Shown here in pieces: positions 54,496 through 64,000 of a DNA stretch of 64,000 bases. The stretch is from Polaromonas vacuolata (GTDB taxonomy: Bacteria; Pseudomonadota; Gammaproteobacteria; Burkholderiales; Burkholderiaceae_C): assembly GCF_012584515.1 (NCBI RefSeq), contig NZ_CP051461.1, positions 1,038,001-1,102,000 on the forward strand, given 5' to 3'. The position numbers were made by a program, and so were the translations under genes. The notes below the pieces were generated by a model, which made no database searches, was not told where the DNA came from, and worked only from the letters and a program-made list of their open reading frames with translations. Within the stretch, counting starts at the first letter, position 1; the number at the start of each line of letters is the position of its first letter.

Positions 54496-55092
54496 ATGCC
54501 CCAACGCCCTACTGTGATTATTCTGGCCGCTGGCCGTGGTGAGCGCTTTGCCGCATCGGGCGGCAAGCTACATAAACTCCAAGCCTTGATCGCTGGTAAG
54601 CCGGTGCTAGAGCATGTGCTGGACGCGGTGCGCGCCAGTAGTCTGGACTGGCATTTGGTACAAGCTGATGCCAGTCGACCTGGCATGGGCGACTCGATTG
54701 CCGCTGGCGTTGCCGCTACTGCCAAAGCTGCTGGTTGGTTGATATTGCCTGGTGACTTGCCGCTAATTCGAAGCCAAAGTCTGTTGCAAATTGCAGACTA
54801 TGCAAAAGCTGCTGTGGTCGTACCGCTCTACCAAGGAAAGCGCGGTCACCCGGTGCGTTTTGCGTCTGAGTGCTTGGATCAGCTGTTGGCTTTGAGAGGC
54901 GCTGAAGGCGCGGCCAGCGTGGTTAAAACACAGGCTTTGCTGAACGCTGTGGCTTTCTTGGTTTTGGATGATGTCGGTTTGGTCAGTGATGTGGACACGC
55001 TAGCCGATTTAGAAAACGTCCAAGCTTTGTTTAATCAACTGCCAGCGCCAACAGCTTGCCCAACGCCGCGTCCTCAATCCCCAGCGATTTGA
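54496..55092 (+). CDS. MobA/MocA-like nucleotidyltransferase
   Basis: 198 residues from ATG 54496 (MPQRPTVIILAAGRGERFAA); the frame extends upstream only as an antisense shadow of pdxH. Motifs VIILAAGRGERF (GTP/CTP loop), PGDLPLI (the DxP of the metal site) and GKRGHPVRF fit the MocA/MobA cytidylyl/guanylyl transferase family used in molybdenum-cofactor maturation. Substrate not certain. Its last 62 bp overlap, tail to tail, the coding end of the ChaC-like gene. Confidence 0.8.
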   Translation: MPQRPTVIILAAGRGERFAASGGKLHKLQALIAGKPVLEHVLDAVRASSLDWHLVQADASRPGMGDSIAAGVAATAKAAGWLILPGDLPLIRSQSLLQIADYAKAAVVVPLYQGKRGHPVRFASECLDQLLALRGAEGAASVVKTQALLNAVAFLVLDDVGLVSDVDTLADLENVQALFNQLPAPTACPTPRPQSPAI

Positions 55093-55687
55093 GTTTGTCG
55101 TAGGTCAGCTGCGCATACTCGCGCGTGCTGCCGTAGCGGCCAACAGCGGTTAAGAAAATCTGCCGGTATTGCGTTGGACTGAGCACGCCGGTGTGGTTTG
55201 GACTGCGCTTAGACAGCGTAAAAGCCAGCGCCGTTACATCGCCTTTGGCCGTGCGACAGCGCAGCCATTTTGGGTCGTAGACGCCGGTGGGCATTTCTCT
55301 GGCCCAGAGGTCGGGCAGCATGCTCAGCACCTTGGCTTTTGGCACGCGAAAAATCATGCCTTTGCAGCTGCCGCCAGGCAGTAGGCCAAACACCAAACCT
55401 GGGCACTCAGGTGTGCCGCGGTTAACCCGGCTCCACATTTTCAGAGCGCGGTGATAGCCGGGCAGGGTGGCAAAGCGCTGCTCGTCAAATTCAAACTCGG
55501 GCCGCCAAATGAGCGAAGCATAACCAAACATCCAGAGATCGGTCTGGCCGCCCCATTCTCGTTTGAGGGTTTCCAACATGGCTGCCGGGTCGCGAGGTTT
55601 GCCGTTGCGGCCTAAGACTGGCGTAAGGCTTGTAATAGACGGTGTCGCGGAAGGTGAAACAGAGGGTAAAACAGGATTTTGTGGCAC
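55031..55687 (-). CDS. ChaC-like gamma-glutamylcyclotransferase
   Basis: 218 residues. WMFGYASLIWRPEFEFDEQR (the YGSL-like loop), PGYHRALKMWSRVNRGTPECPGLVFGLLPGGSCKGMIFRV and ATALALTLSK-type end place it with ChaC glutathione-specific gamma-glutamylcyclotransferases, which cleave glutathione to 5-oxoproline and Cys-Gly. It converges on and overlaps the MocA-like gene by 62 bp. Confidence 0.86.
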   Translation of the reverse strand: MPQNPVLPSVSPSATPSITSLTPVLGRNGKPRDPAAMLETLKREWGGQTDLWMFGYASLIWRPEFEFDEQRFATLPGYHRALKMWSRVNRGTPECPGLVFGLLPGGSCKGMIFRVPKAKVLSMLPDLWAREMPTGVYDPKWLRCRTAKGDVTALAFTLSKRSPNHTGVLSPTQYRQIFLTAVGRYGSTREYAQLTYDKLKSLGIEDAALGKLLALAVD

Positions 55688-55729
55688 CCCCCGACTCTAC
55701 AATAATTAAATTTTAAAACTGGATACTCG

Positions 55730-56314
55730 ATGAACTCTCAGGATGATGAAGGCCAACAAGGCTTGGTGTTGGCTTTAGTTTTTGGCCTCATAGCTTTGGT
55801 GCTGGCTTTAGTCATAGGTCTGGCCATACGCACGGCTGGACTGGCGCGTGATGCGGCTTTAGCGCCAGCGTTGCAAGCTCAGTCGGAGTCGCTAGTCACA
55901 CTGCCTAATGAGCCGGCTGGGGCTACTTCTAGCGCCGCTCCGGTAATGCCAGCGAGTTCTGCCAGCTCGGCGCAGGCCGCTTTAGACGCTGGTAGCGTCA
56001 AAGTTGAAACTAACAGCGTGAGGTTTTACTTCCCCTCTGGCAACGCCGATCTGGCCGTTGGTGCTGGCGCAGCGCTGGCTGAGTTGGTCAAAGATGCTCG
56101 CCCGGGTCGCAAACTAGTCATCACTGGTTTTCATGATGCCACCGGTAACACCGCTTCCAATGAAGTGTTGGCTACGCAGCGGGCTAATGCGGTGAGAGAT
56201 GCGCTACGTGCGCAAGGTATTAAAGACTCGCAGATAGAGATGAAAAATCCTGAGTTTATGGTGGGCGCTGGCGGTAACGAACAAGCTCGCCGGGTTGAAG
56301 TGCGATTAGAGTAA
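55730..56314 (+). CDS. OmpA-domain envelope protein with a single membrane anchor
   Basis: 194 residues: a cytosolic start, one membrane helix (LALVFGLIALVLALVIGLAI, residues ~11-30), an Ala/Ser-rich linker, then an OmpA-like peptidoglycan-binding domain (VRFYFPSGNADLAVGAGAAL, GFHDATGNTASNEVLATQRA, RRVEVRLE). The domain has the usual D and R positions for diaminopimelate binding. Likely tethers the inner membrane to peptidoglycan. A 9-bp stem-loop follows the stop. Confidence 0.82.
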   Translation: MNSQDDEGQQGLVLALVFGLIALVLALVIGLAIRTAGLARDAALAPALQAQSESLVTLPNEPAGATSSAAPVMPASSASSAQAALDAGSVKVETNSVRFYFPSGNADLAVGAGAALAELVKDARPGRKLVITGFHDATGNTASNEVLATQRANAVRDALRAQGIKDSQIEMKNPEFMVGAGGNEQARRVEVRLE

Positions 56315-56324
56315 ATACGGCTAC

Positions 56325-56346
56325 TCGACTAAGTCTGCTTAGTCGA
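56325..56346 (+). terminator. Stem-loop after the OmpA-domain gene (no U-run)
   Basis: TCGACTAAG (56325-56333) and CTTAGTCGA (56338-56346) form a perfect 9-bp stem with a TCTG loop 10 bp after the stop. No T-run follows, so it may stabilise the 3' end rather than terminate. Confidence 0.5.
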
Positions 56347-56532
56347 TAACCGCATTTGGTACCTCACTGGTAACTCGGGCGAATCAAAATCGGCTCATCA
56401 GCGGTTACCATGAGTTGGTAATTAAGTTACGTGTTCTTGGCTTCGCCGAGTTCATTCAACCCTCATCTTGTCCGATGCGTCAGTTAAGCACTGGTTTTCA
56501 GTGTCCAACTGCAACGGACACTCAAGGTACCA

Positions 56533-58385
<1,853 letters not shown>

Positions 58386-58395
<10 letters not shown>

Positions 58396-59045
58396 AAGCA
58401 CAACTCACCGGCCCGTTAACGGCTTTACAGGTGATGCAAGACGCACCCGTCATTCCCGTCATAGTCCTCACCGATGTCGGCCAAGCCGTGGCCATGGCCA
58501 AAGCCTTGGTTGCAGGCGGCATACGCATGTTAGAAGTCACGCTGCGCACGCCGCAAGCTTTGGCCTGCATAGCAGCGATTGCACGGCAAGTGCCTGAGGC
58601 GGTAGTCGGCGCCGGCACCCTGCGCAGCGCAGCAGATGCCAAATCAGCCGCCGCTGCAGGTGCGCGCTTTGCCGTTAGCCCGGGCTACACCAAGGCGCTG
58701 GGTCAGGCTTGCCGCGATTTAGGCTTGCCTCTGCTGCCCGGTGTGGCTACCGGCAGCGAGATCATGATGGCGCAAGAAGACGGCCTGAATCATTTGAAAT
58801 TTTTCCCCGCTATGCAAGCTGGCGGCCCGGCCATGCTTAAGGCCTGGAGCGGCCCTTTTGGCGATGTGCGGTTTTGCCCCACTGGCGGCGTGAGTAGTGA
58901 CAACGCTGCGCAATTCTTAGCGCTGCCGAATGTGGTCTGCGTGGGCGGCTCATGGCTGACGCCGCTTGACGCGATGGCGCAGGGCGATTGGACACGCATT
59001 GAAAAGCTGGCGCAGCAAGCTTCGATTTTGGCGACTGTTGCTTGA
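58386..59045 (+). CDS. eda: 2-dehydro-3-deoxy-phosphogluconate aldolase
   Basis: 219 residues from ATG 58386, preceded by AAGAGGAG. Cleaves KDPG to pyruvate and glyceraldehyde-3-phosphate. TIM barrel with [30 protein letters not shown] (catalytic Glu), [40 protein letters not shown] (Schiff-base Lys) and [17 protein letters not shown]. Translationally coupled to edd; together they give the cell a glycolytic bypass. Confidence 0.95.
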
Positions 59046-59232
59046 TTTATCGTAGTTGGTAAGAGCGGGCAAAGCTGATTTTCAGCACCATTGCGCGTTC
59101 ATTGCCAAACGTTTTTAAGTCGCAAAATATCAATCAGCCTTGCTTAGCGCCTGAACCCTAAGGTGATTGATGGCAGCGCCAAACCAGCGATTGTTCAAAT
59201 TGCTGCGCCTTACGCCCACGCTGAATAAGCAA

Positions 59233-59787
59233 TCAACTGCTTTTTTTAGTTTTAACAGCGACTACTTTTTGAGAAAGTAGTTTTGCAGCTTTTAAGTCTG
59301 CCTCTTCCTCCCACCGCATTTCATCGTTGGCCAAATTTTCTATCATCGCCAGCAAGACTTTTCGCGTCGTTTTAAGGTCAGCGTCGCTAACGCCAAGCGC
59401 GCTCAAGTCATTGGTTTGCTCAGCCAAGGGCACAAGCTTTTTCTTTAGCGCCCGACCCTGCTTGCTCAGGTAGACGTAAATATTTTTCTTGTTGCCCGGC
59501 AGCTGCCTGCGCTCGATATAGCCAAGCGACTCCATAGATTTCATGGCGCTAAAGGTGGTTGGCTCCATTACTCCGGCGCGTTCACTGAGTTCTTTTTGCG
59601 TTAAGCCATCGGCAACCCACAAAATGCGTAAAAAACTCCAGTGCCCAAAGGCAACACCGTGTACAGCTAAACGTGTCTGCAAGGCTTTTTGAAAAGCTCG
59701 GGCGGCGTCTTTGACCAAGTGCGCCAGGCGATCGTTTGGAACCGCCTCGCGCCAGTGGTAAAGAATTGAACGTGTTTCGTTGGTCAT
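59233..59787 (-). CDS. MarR-family transcriptional regulator
   Basis: 184 residues, larger than the ~145 of simple MarR proteins. The winged helix is at ~residues 55-110: GLTQKELSERAGVMEPTTFSAMKSMESLGYIERR and the wing GNKKNIYVYLSKQGRALKKKL. The C-terminus is Lys-rich and ends KTKKSS. Ligand and targets unknown; the divergent spacer to the tRNA gene would be one place for its operator. Convergent with eda. Confidence 0.85.
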   Translation of the reverse strand: MTNETRSILYHWREAVPNDRLAHLVKDAARAFQKALQTRLAVHGVAFGHWSFLRILWVADGLTQKELSERAGVMEPTTFSAMKSMESLGYIERRQLPGNKKNIYVYLSKQGRALKKKLVPLAEQTNDLSALGVSDADLKTTRKVLLAMIENLANDEMRWEEEADLKAAKLLSQKVVAVKTKKSS

Positions 59788-60147
59788 GCGTGGATTATCT
59801 GCTGACGGTTTTCTCTGTCACCTGTTTAAATCTTCCAGCGTCTCTATGGGTATGCCTACTTTTTAAGCACCCTCGGCAAAACCAGCACTGGCTTAGCAAA
59901 TGCCACTTGTGCAATAGCTTATCCACAGGGTGCAGCACCCTAGGCTGGGACAACTTTTTTAAGTAATGTCGCTCGATAAGCGGCAAGACAGCATGTCGCA
60001 CTGCTTGCGCTTGAGTACCTATCTAGTGATGGGGGGAGGGCATGAAAGACAAGCGAAGCCAGCGTTGGCCTAGCAAGTTAGTTGATTACCTGTTGGACTG
60101 ACTGATAGTTGTGCGCGTTTTGGCGTCTATCTTGATCGCAATCGACA
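59788..60147. other. ~360-bp spacer, one DnaA-box-like 9-mer
   Basis: No gene supported. TTATCCACA, identical to the strong DnaA-box consensus, occurs once at ~59919, followed by the small hairpin AGGGTG/CACCCT. A single box is not an origin. A frame beginning near 60111 runs into the tRNA gene and is spurious. Confidence 0.4.
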
Positions 60148-60221
60148 TGGAGCGGGTGAAGGGAATCGAACCCTCGTATGCAGCTTGGGAAGCTGCCGTT
60201 CTGCCATTGAACTACACCCGC
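60148..60221 (-). tRNA. tRNA-Gly (anticodon CCC)
   Basis: 74 nt on the minus strand, including an encoded 3' CCA (60150-60148) and U73. Acceptor GCGGGTG pairs with CACCCGC; T-arm GAGGGTTCGATTCCCTT; anticodon stem GCAGC/GCTGC enclosing TTCCCAA, i.e. anticodon CCC (60189-60187). IS30 copy 3 ends only 19 bp upstream of its 5' end, in the position where its promoter would lie. The codon GGG can usually also be read by tRNA-Gly(UCC), so loss of this gene could be tolerated. Confidence 0.95.
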
Positions 60222-60240
60222 TTAAAACTGTTTCAGTCAA

Positions 60241-61330
60241 TCGCGGATTCAAGTCTGAAGTGCAACTTTGAAATTAACCGTACGGGTGGGTGAGATGTGA
60301 GAGCATCCAAGCTTCCCGACTACCAAGTCAAAGTTGCCCAGAATGATTTACACACACCTCACCCGTGACGAACGTTACCAGATTGCAATCCTCGTCAAAG
60401 CAAACTTCAATCAAAGTGAAATTGCAAAAATGATGGACCGTGATAAATCGAGCATCAGCCGTGAGTTGCGTCGTAACCGCGGTCTACGAGGCTATCGCCC
60501 TAAGCAGGCAAATGACAAAGCCCAAGAACGTAGACTTGCCTGCGCCAATAGTCCTAGAGTTGCTGACTCGACATGGGCTGTAGTGGAGGAAAAGTTGGCT
60601 GAGGCTTGGAGCCCCGAGCAAATCAGCGGCCACCTCGAAGCTAGCCACCAACCCGGTGTTAGCTATGAGAGCATTTACCAGTACATCTACGCTGACAAAC
60701 GCGCGGGCGGCACCTTGCATAAAACACTGCGTTGCCAGAAGACGCGAAAAAAACGCAGCAGTGGCCGTGAACGGCGCGGCACCATCTCTCACCAGGTCTC
60801 AATAGAACTGCGACCCGACATCGTGCTTGAGCGTGCGCGCTTTGGCGACTGGGAGGCTGATCTGGTGATTGGTGCCGGGCAGAAGCAAGCACTAGTGACG
60901 ATTAATGAGCGTGTCTCTCGCTATTCAATAATTTTCCACGTGCCATTCAAAACAGCGCAAGCCGTAGGGGACGCGTTAATCACTTTACTCAAACCGTTCG
61001 CTCATTGCGTGCACACTCTCACGACTGATAACGGCAAGGAATTTGCCCAGCATGAACGAATAGCTTCTGCGCTGAGTGCAGATTTCTTTTTCGCCCATCC
61101 ATACGCCTCGTGGGAGCGTGGGGCGAACGAGAATATGAACGGTTTGATTCGCCAGTTTTTCCCAAAGGGGATGCGCTTTAATTGCATAACCGACGATGAC
61201 ATTGCTTTAGCGATGCACAGGCTCAATCATCGTCCTAGAAAATGTTTAGGGTATCGAACGCCGCATCAGGTTTTTATGGAACAGTTAGAGTCCTATCAGC
61301 ATACGGTTGCACTTCAAGCTTGAATCCGCC
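60241..61330 (+). mobile_element. IS30-family insertion sequence, copy 3
   Basis: Same 1,090-bp element in the opposite orientation to copies 1 and 2, flanked by a 3-bp CAA duplication (60238-60240 and 61331-61333). It lies between tRNA-Gly(CCC) and the exopolysaccharide control region. I saw no differences from copy 1. Confidence 0.95.
60334..61323 (+). CDS. IS30-family transposase (copy 3)
   Basis: 329 residues, identical to the other two transposases: helix-turn-helix at the N-terminus and DDE residues in DWEAD, TTDNGKEF and ERGANENMNGLI. It points towards the exopolysaccharide genes, so read-through from the transposase promoter could reach them across 428 bp of AT-rich DNA. Confidence 0.96.
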   Translation: MPRMIYTHLTRDERYQIAILVKANFNQSEIAKMMDRDKSSISRELRRNRGLRGYRPKQANDKAQERRLACANSPRVADSTWAVVEEKLAEAWSPEQISGHLEASHQPGVSYESIYQYIYADKRAGGTLHKTLRCQKTRKKRSSGRERRGTISHQVSIELRPDIVLERARFGDWEADLVIGAGQKQALVTINERVSRYSIIFHVPFKTAQAVGDALITLLKPFAHCVHTLTTDNGKEFAQHERIASALSADFFFAHPYASWERGANENMNGLIRQFFPKGMRFNCITDDDIALAMHRLNHRPRKCLGYRTPHQVFMEQLESYQHTVALQA

Positions 61331-61758
61331 CAAGAATTAAATTAAATTTCATAGTCGTTAACTATCGAGTAAAAAAATCAGATGAGAGTCACTATTAATT
61401 TTTTTAAAAAGTGAATCTAAAAGAGTCGTTTATTTGATTAAAAAGATTTTTATAAATTTTTACAACAAGTTACCTAATAACTAAGACTGATAAATTAAGT
61501 TAAAAATATGAAAAATATGAAAAAATGATAATTAATTTTTATTGATTTTTCAATAAAATGGGTAAATAACTGAATCATTTCAATGATGTATCCAAAAAAT
61601 AGAAAAAGTAATTTTTTAAAATTACCAATCTAAAAGATTGCAAGCGTGTTCACAAAAGTTCACATTAAGTACACATGAAGTAAGATTAACTGTAAAGAGA
61701 ATTATTAATTATTTTTTAATAAACCTTTTAATAGCAAATACGCATTCAATAAAGACGC
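61331..61758. promoter_or_regulatory. AT-rich control region upstream of the exopolysaccharide locus
   Basis: 428 bp, much more A+T-rich than its surroundings, with no coding frame I trust. It contains stem TTTTATTG/CAATAAAA (~61538-61559), an 18-bp palindrome GTAATTTT-TT-AAAATTAC (61608-61625), a perfect hairpin CAATCT-AAA-AGATTG (61626-61640) and three direct repeats GTTCAC, GTTCAC, GTACAC at 10- and 11-bp steps (61648-61674). Such a pile of sites suggests regulated transcription of the genes downstream; a promoter could not be fixed unambiguously. Confidence 0.5.
61648..61674 (+). repeat. Three helically phased direct repeats (GTTCAC/GTTCAC/GTACAC)
   Basis: GTTCAC at 61648-61653 and 61658-61663, GTACAC at 61669-61674. 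Spacing of 10 and 11 bp places them on one face of the helix, about 85 bp upstream of the RfaH-like start, as expected for cooperative regulator binding. Confidence 0.6.
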
Positions 61759-62325
61759 ATGGCAGCAGACATTCTTCATCCCGAAACCGACATCGACATA
61801 GCGAACCCAAAACTCGTCTGCGCTGATAAGGCTTGGTTTTTGGCTTGGACACGTCCTCGACTTGAGATTGTTGCTGAGCAAAACTTGCGTCAACAAGAAT
61901 TCGATGTTTATTTGCCCTTGTACAAAAGCATCAAAAAAAATGAGACTGGCAATCACGCAGTGTTTGAACCAATGTTTCCGCGTTATATTTTTTTTAGGCC
62001 CAGTAGTGTTAAGCAGTCGATAGCGCTGGTTCGTTCTAGCCGTGGTGTTGGTAATGTCGTCAGTTTTGGTCATATACCTGCAACAATTTCTGCAGACACT
62101 TTGACAGCAATTCGTTTGTTCGAGCAAGTTCGAAACACCACAGACATCGAAAAACTAAACCCCATTCGCAAAGGTGCAAAAGTAAAGTTTTTTAACCCTG
62201 CGTTCGAGGGAATAGAAGGTTTGATTCAATCGATTTCAAAGCAGCGCGTTACCGTTTTGCTTGAAATCCTAGGACGGCAACAGGTTTTGACGGTTACGCC
62301 GAATCAAATTAAGTTGGCTGCCTAG
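61759..62325 (+). CDS. RfaH-like transcription antiterminator (NusG paralogue)
   Basis: 188 residues. NGN domain: AWFLAWTRPRLEIVAEQNLR, then EPMFPRYIFFRPS (RfaH has EPLFPNYLF) and VRSSRGVGNVVSFGHIPATI (RfaH: TRGVSHFVRFG-SPA). A short KOW-type C-terminal domain follows: GAKVKFFNPAFEGIEGLIQS.. This pattern is closer to RfaH than to general NusG. RfaH-type factors load on RNA polymerase paused at ops sites in long polysaccharide operons; an ops-like motif lies 121 bp after the stop, before the wza-like gene. A ~25-residue N-terminal tail precedes the NGN fold. Confidence 0.87.
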   Translation: MAADILHPETDIDIANPKLVCADKAWFLAWTRPRLEIVAEQNLRQQEFDVYLPLYKSIKKNETGNHAVFEPMFPRYIFFRPSSVKQSIALVRSSRGVGNVVSFGHIPATISADTLTAIRLFEQVRNTTDIEKLNPIRKGAKVKFFNPAFEGIEGLIQSISKQRVTVLLEILGRQQVLTVTPNQIKLAA

Positions 62326-62414
62326 CAATTTGTTTTTTAATTTGCTGGCCTGCCAGCATTGAAGTTTTGATTGTTCGAGAGCCGTTCTTGGCTCGAAATC
62401 CACTCAACTTTAAC

Positions 62415-62457
62415 CAGTGTTTTCGTACTAAAAAGTGCAAAACACTGCGGTAGCCTG
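62415..62457 (+). promoter_or_regulatory. ops-like element preceded by a stem-loop, in the leader of the export gene
   Basis: TGCGGTAGCCTG (62446-62457) matches the enterobacterial ops consensus GGCGGTAGCGTG at 10 of 12 positions, keeping the GCGGTAGC core needed for the small hairpin in the non-template strand. Directly before it CAGTGTTTT (62415-62423) and AAAACACTG (62439-62447) can form a 9-bp stem. The whole spacer from 62326 to 62643 (318 bp) shows no gene; this is its one distinctive feature. The role is inferred from the adjacent RfaH-like gene. Confidence 0.55.
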
Positions 62458-62643
62458 TGTGTCTGTAAACCACCTCCCTTTTTACTCAGCTAAAACTTGC
62501 AGTCATTGGCGCATAAGCGCTAAACAACTAATACTTTTATTGGGTATCAATTTCTCAAGTTTTGCGTAGTCATGTCAAGTCTCGTTTTAATTTGCCTCAA
62601 CTGCATTCTGAAAAAACGTTAAACGCTTTTTAAAAACAAACCA

Positions 62644-63837
62644 ATGTTCACGTTGAATTCCTTAAATTTTCGCTCATCAAAACTGCTGACTCTTTTTTTA
62701 ACTCTCAGCACCATCTTGGGTGGATGCGCATATGCACCCGGCCAATCAATGGGTGACTACAAAAATCCAAGTTCGCCTGCAAACCCCTGGTCTATCACCA
62801 CGCAGCGCGCACCCGAAGGTGCACAACTGCTTGGCTTGCAAGGCCTTCCAGAGGGGCCGATTAGCATCACACCAGCTCTGATTCGGCAGCAGCGATCAGC
62901 AAAACTGCTGGTTAATAACGCGGGTCCTGATCTCACACGTTTGTTTGGTGTGGCAAAACCCTATGAAATTGGCTTTGGTGATGTGCTCAGTATTGTTGTG
63001 TGGGGACATCCTGAACTTGCAAGTCTTGCAACTGGCGGTGGTGTTGATGGCACAGGTGTGGTTGCCGTCGCATCCGGCTACAACGTAAATACTGATGGTT
63101 TGATTCAGTTTCCATTCATCGGCAGCATTAAGTTGACGGGTCTGACCGAAATTGCCGCTCGCGATAAGTTGACCAAAAGCTTGGCAAAATTTATCAAAGA
63201 TCCAGAAATTAGTCTTCGCGTGCAAGCCTTTAGAAGTAGCCGTGTTTATGTAGAGGGTGAGGTACGTACACCCGGCATGCAGGCAATTAACGATGTGCCT
63301 TTGAGCCTGCCCGAACTGCTAGGCCGCACTGGCGGTTTAACTGTTTTGGCCGATAGGTCTTCTGTTTTTGTAACCCGTGACAGCGTGACTACCCGTATTA
63401 ATTTGGCTGATTTAGAACGGCAAAAAATCAGTCCGGGCAGCATCTTGCTATCGAACAAAGACTCGGTTCGCGTTGGTAGTCGCGAAGACAGCAAAGTATT
63501 TGTGCTTGGCGAAGTCTCCCGGCCATCGACTCTTTTGATGCGCGACGGCCGCATGTCTTTAGGTGAGGCACTGGGTGACGCTGGCGGCATTAGCCAAATC
63601 ACCGGCGACCCGCGCCAAGTCTATGTATTGCGCAATGGCGCTGCCGGCACACCCGATATTTTTCACCTAGACGCTGGTACCACTGTTAGTTACGCTTTAG
63701 CCGGTAATTTTGAACTAATGCCACGCGACGTGGTGTTTGTCGACCCATCGGATCTGGTGCGCTTTAACCGCGTAATCAGTTTGTTGTTGCCCAGCACACA
63801 AGGCGTAAATTCAGCCATAGACATTTCAAAGAAATGA
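62644..63837 (+). CDS. Polysaccharide export outer-membrane lipoprotein, Wza-type
   Basis: 397 residues. Signal peptide with lipobox LGGC (Cys28). The export domain begins at YEIGFGDVLSIVVWGHPELA, followed by NTDGLIQFPFIGSIKLTGLT (the polysaccharide biosynthesis/export motif) and SLRVQAFRSSRVYVEGEVRTPG, with two SLBB-type ligand domains (..VYVEGEVRTPGMQ.., ..VFVLGEVSRPSTLL..). The C-terminal helix RFNRVISLLLPSTQGV is the amphipathic segment that crosses the outer membrane in Wza. Forms the capsule/exopolysaccharide export channel. Overlaps the phosphatase gene (ATGA). Confidence 0.9.
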   Translation: MFTLNSLNFRSSKLLTLFLTLSTILGGCAYAPGQSMGDYKNPSSPANPWSITTQRAPEGAQLLGLQGLPEGPISITPALIRQQRSAKLLVNNAGPDLTRLFGVAKPYEIGFGDVLSIVVWGHPELASLATGGGVDGTGVVAVASGYNVNTDGLIQFPFIGSIKLTGLTEIAARDKLTKSLAKFIKDPEISLRVQAFRSSRVYVEGEVRTPGMQAINDVPLSLPELLGRTGGLTVLADRSSVFVTRDSVTTRINLADLERQKISPGSILLSNKDSVRVGSREDSKVFVLGEVSRPSTLLMRDGRMSLGEALGDAGGISQITGDPRQVYVLRNGAAGTPDIFHLDAGTTVSYALAGNFELMPRDVVFVDPSDLVRFNRVISLLLPSTQGVNSAIDISKK

Positions 63838-64000
63838 GAAAAATCTTAGTCGTGTGTGTTGGCAATATTTGCCGCAGCCCAGTGGCAGAAGCTATGTTTA
63901 AAGTCAAGCTGCCTAATATTGATGTTCAGTCCGCTGGTATGTCAGCAATGTTGGGTCACTCAGCCGACCCTATGGCCGCGCAGATTGCGCTTGCCAATGG
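63834..64000 (+). CDS. Low-molecular-weight protein tyrosine phosphatase, Wzb-type (runs off the window)
   Basis: First 55 codons only. MRKILVVCVGNICRSPVAEA contains the P-loop C-x5-R (CVGNICR, catalytic Cys8) at the N-terminus, followed by VQSAGMSAMLGHSADPMAAQ, the usual second loop. The partner tyrosine kinase (Wzc) and glycosyltransferases are expected further downstream. Dephosphorylates the kinase to control polymer assembly. Its ATG overlaps the wza-like stop. Confidence 0.88.
   Translation, partial: MRKILVVCVGNICRSPVAEAMFKVKLPNIDVQSAGMSAMLGHSADPMAAQIALAN

Noticed and set aside
59919..59927. TTATCCACA DnaA-box 9-mer, considered as part of a replication origin
   Set aside because: Only one box, no AT-rich unwinding region, no dnaA or dnaN nearby.
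60111..60293. A 60-codon frame (..MERVKGIEPSYAAWEAAVLPL..)
   Set aside because: It is the antisense of tRNA-Gly(CCC), a well-known spurious translation of tRNA genes.

Overview
The window reads as a chromosomal segment of a betaproteobacterium of the order Burkholderiales, most likely family Comamonadaceae (Polaromonas/Rhodoferax-like). This is inferred from gene content and order: the argD-argF-DUF3579-rpsT-murJ block, a BPSS1780-type membrane protein, a DUF2782 protein between thrB and polA, and the purM / AI-2E permease / hda / HAD / pcnB / folK run. Most of it is ordinary core genome with short spacers, many 4-bp ATGA start/stop overlaps and several TTG or GTG starts.

Layout: 0-2.4 kb holds rsgA (partial), a pterin dehydratase, an M48 protease and orn. 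IS30 copy 1 lies at 2.4-3.5 kb. 3.5-20.8 kb carries an RhlE-like RNA helicase with a long structured leader, an alpha/beta hydrolase, guaC, a UvrD-type helicase, a cytochrome c / sorbosone-dehydrogenase-like pair, an MFS transporter, thrB and polA. 20.8-24.35 kb is an accessory island bracketed by diverged direct copies of the 3' end of polA. Inside it are three copies of a ~185-bp repeat with inverted-repeat-like ends, a decayed LysE exporter, and a small AT-rich membrane-protein gene split by IS30 copy 2 and followed by an attC-like palindrome. 24.5-31.2 kb holds proX, remnants of a second proX and of an alpha-oxoamine synthase, a sulfurtransferase, an EamA transporter, two paired glycosyltransferase-like genes, a small lipoprotein and a Rieske oxygenase. 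31.6-40.9 kb carries ispA-dxs, a TRAP binding protein, acnA, a flavin monooxygenase and an SDR. 41.0-59.8 kb holds a DUF2442 / broken DUF4160 pair, arginine biosynthesis, rpsT, murJ, purM, hda, pcnB-folK, pdxH, edd-eda and a MarR regulator. 60.1-61.3 kb has tRNA-Gly(CCC) with IS30 copy 3 just upstream. From 61.3 kb to the end an exopolysaccharide locus begins: an AT-rich control region, an RfaH-like antiterminator, an ops-like element, a Wza-type export lipoprotein and a Wzb-type phosphatase.

The most notable non-routine signals are (i) the polA-linked island; (ii) a gene whose reading frame is exactly restored when IS30 and a 2-bp target duplication are removed; (iii) the RfaH-like gene followed by an ops-like motif and preceded by helically phased direct repeats; (iv) a stem-plus-T-run upstream of guaC whose T-run is folded into a second hairpin; and (v) a DUF4160 gene hidden by a single in-frame TGA. 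All functional statements rest on reading motifs by eye and on family knowledge; no database search or folding program was run.
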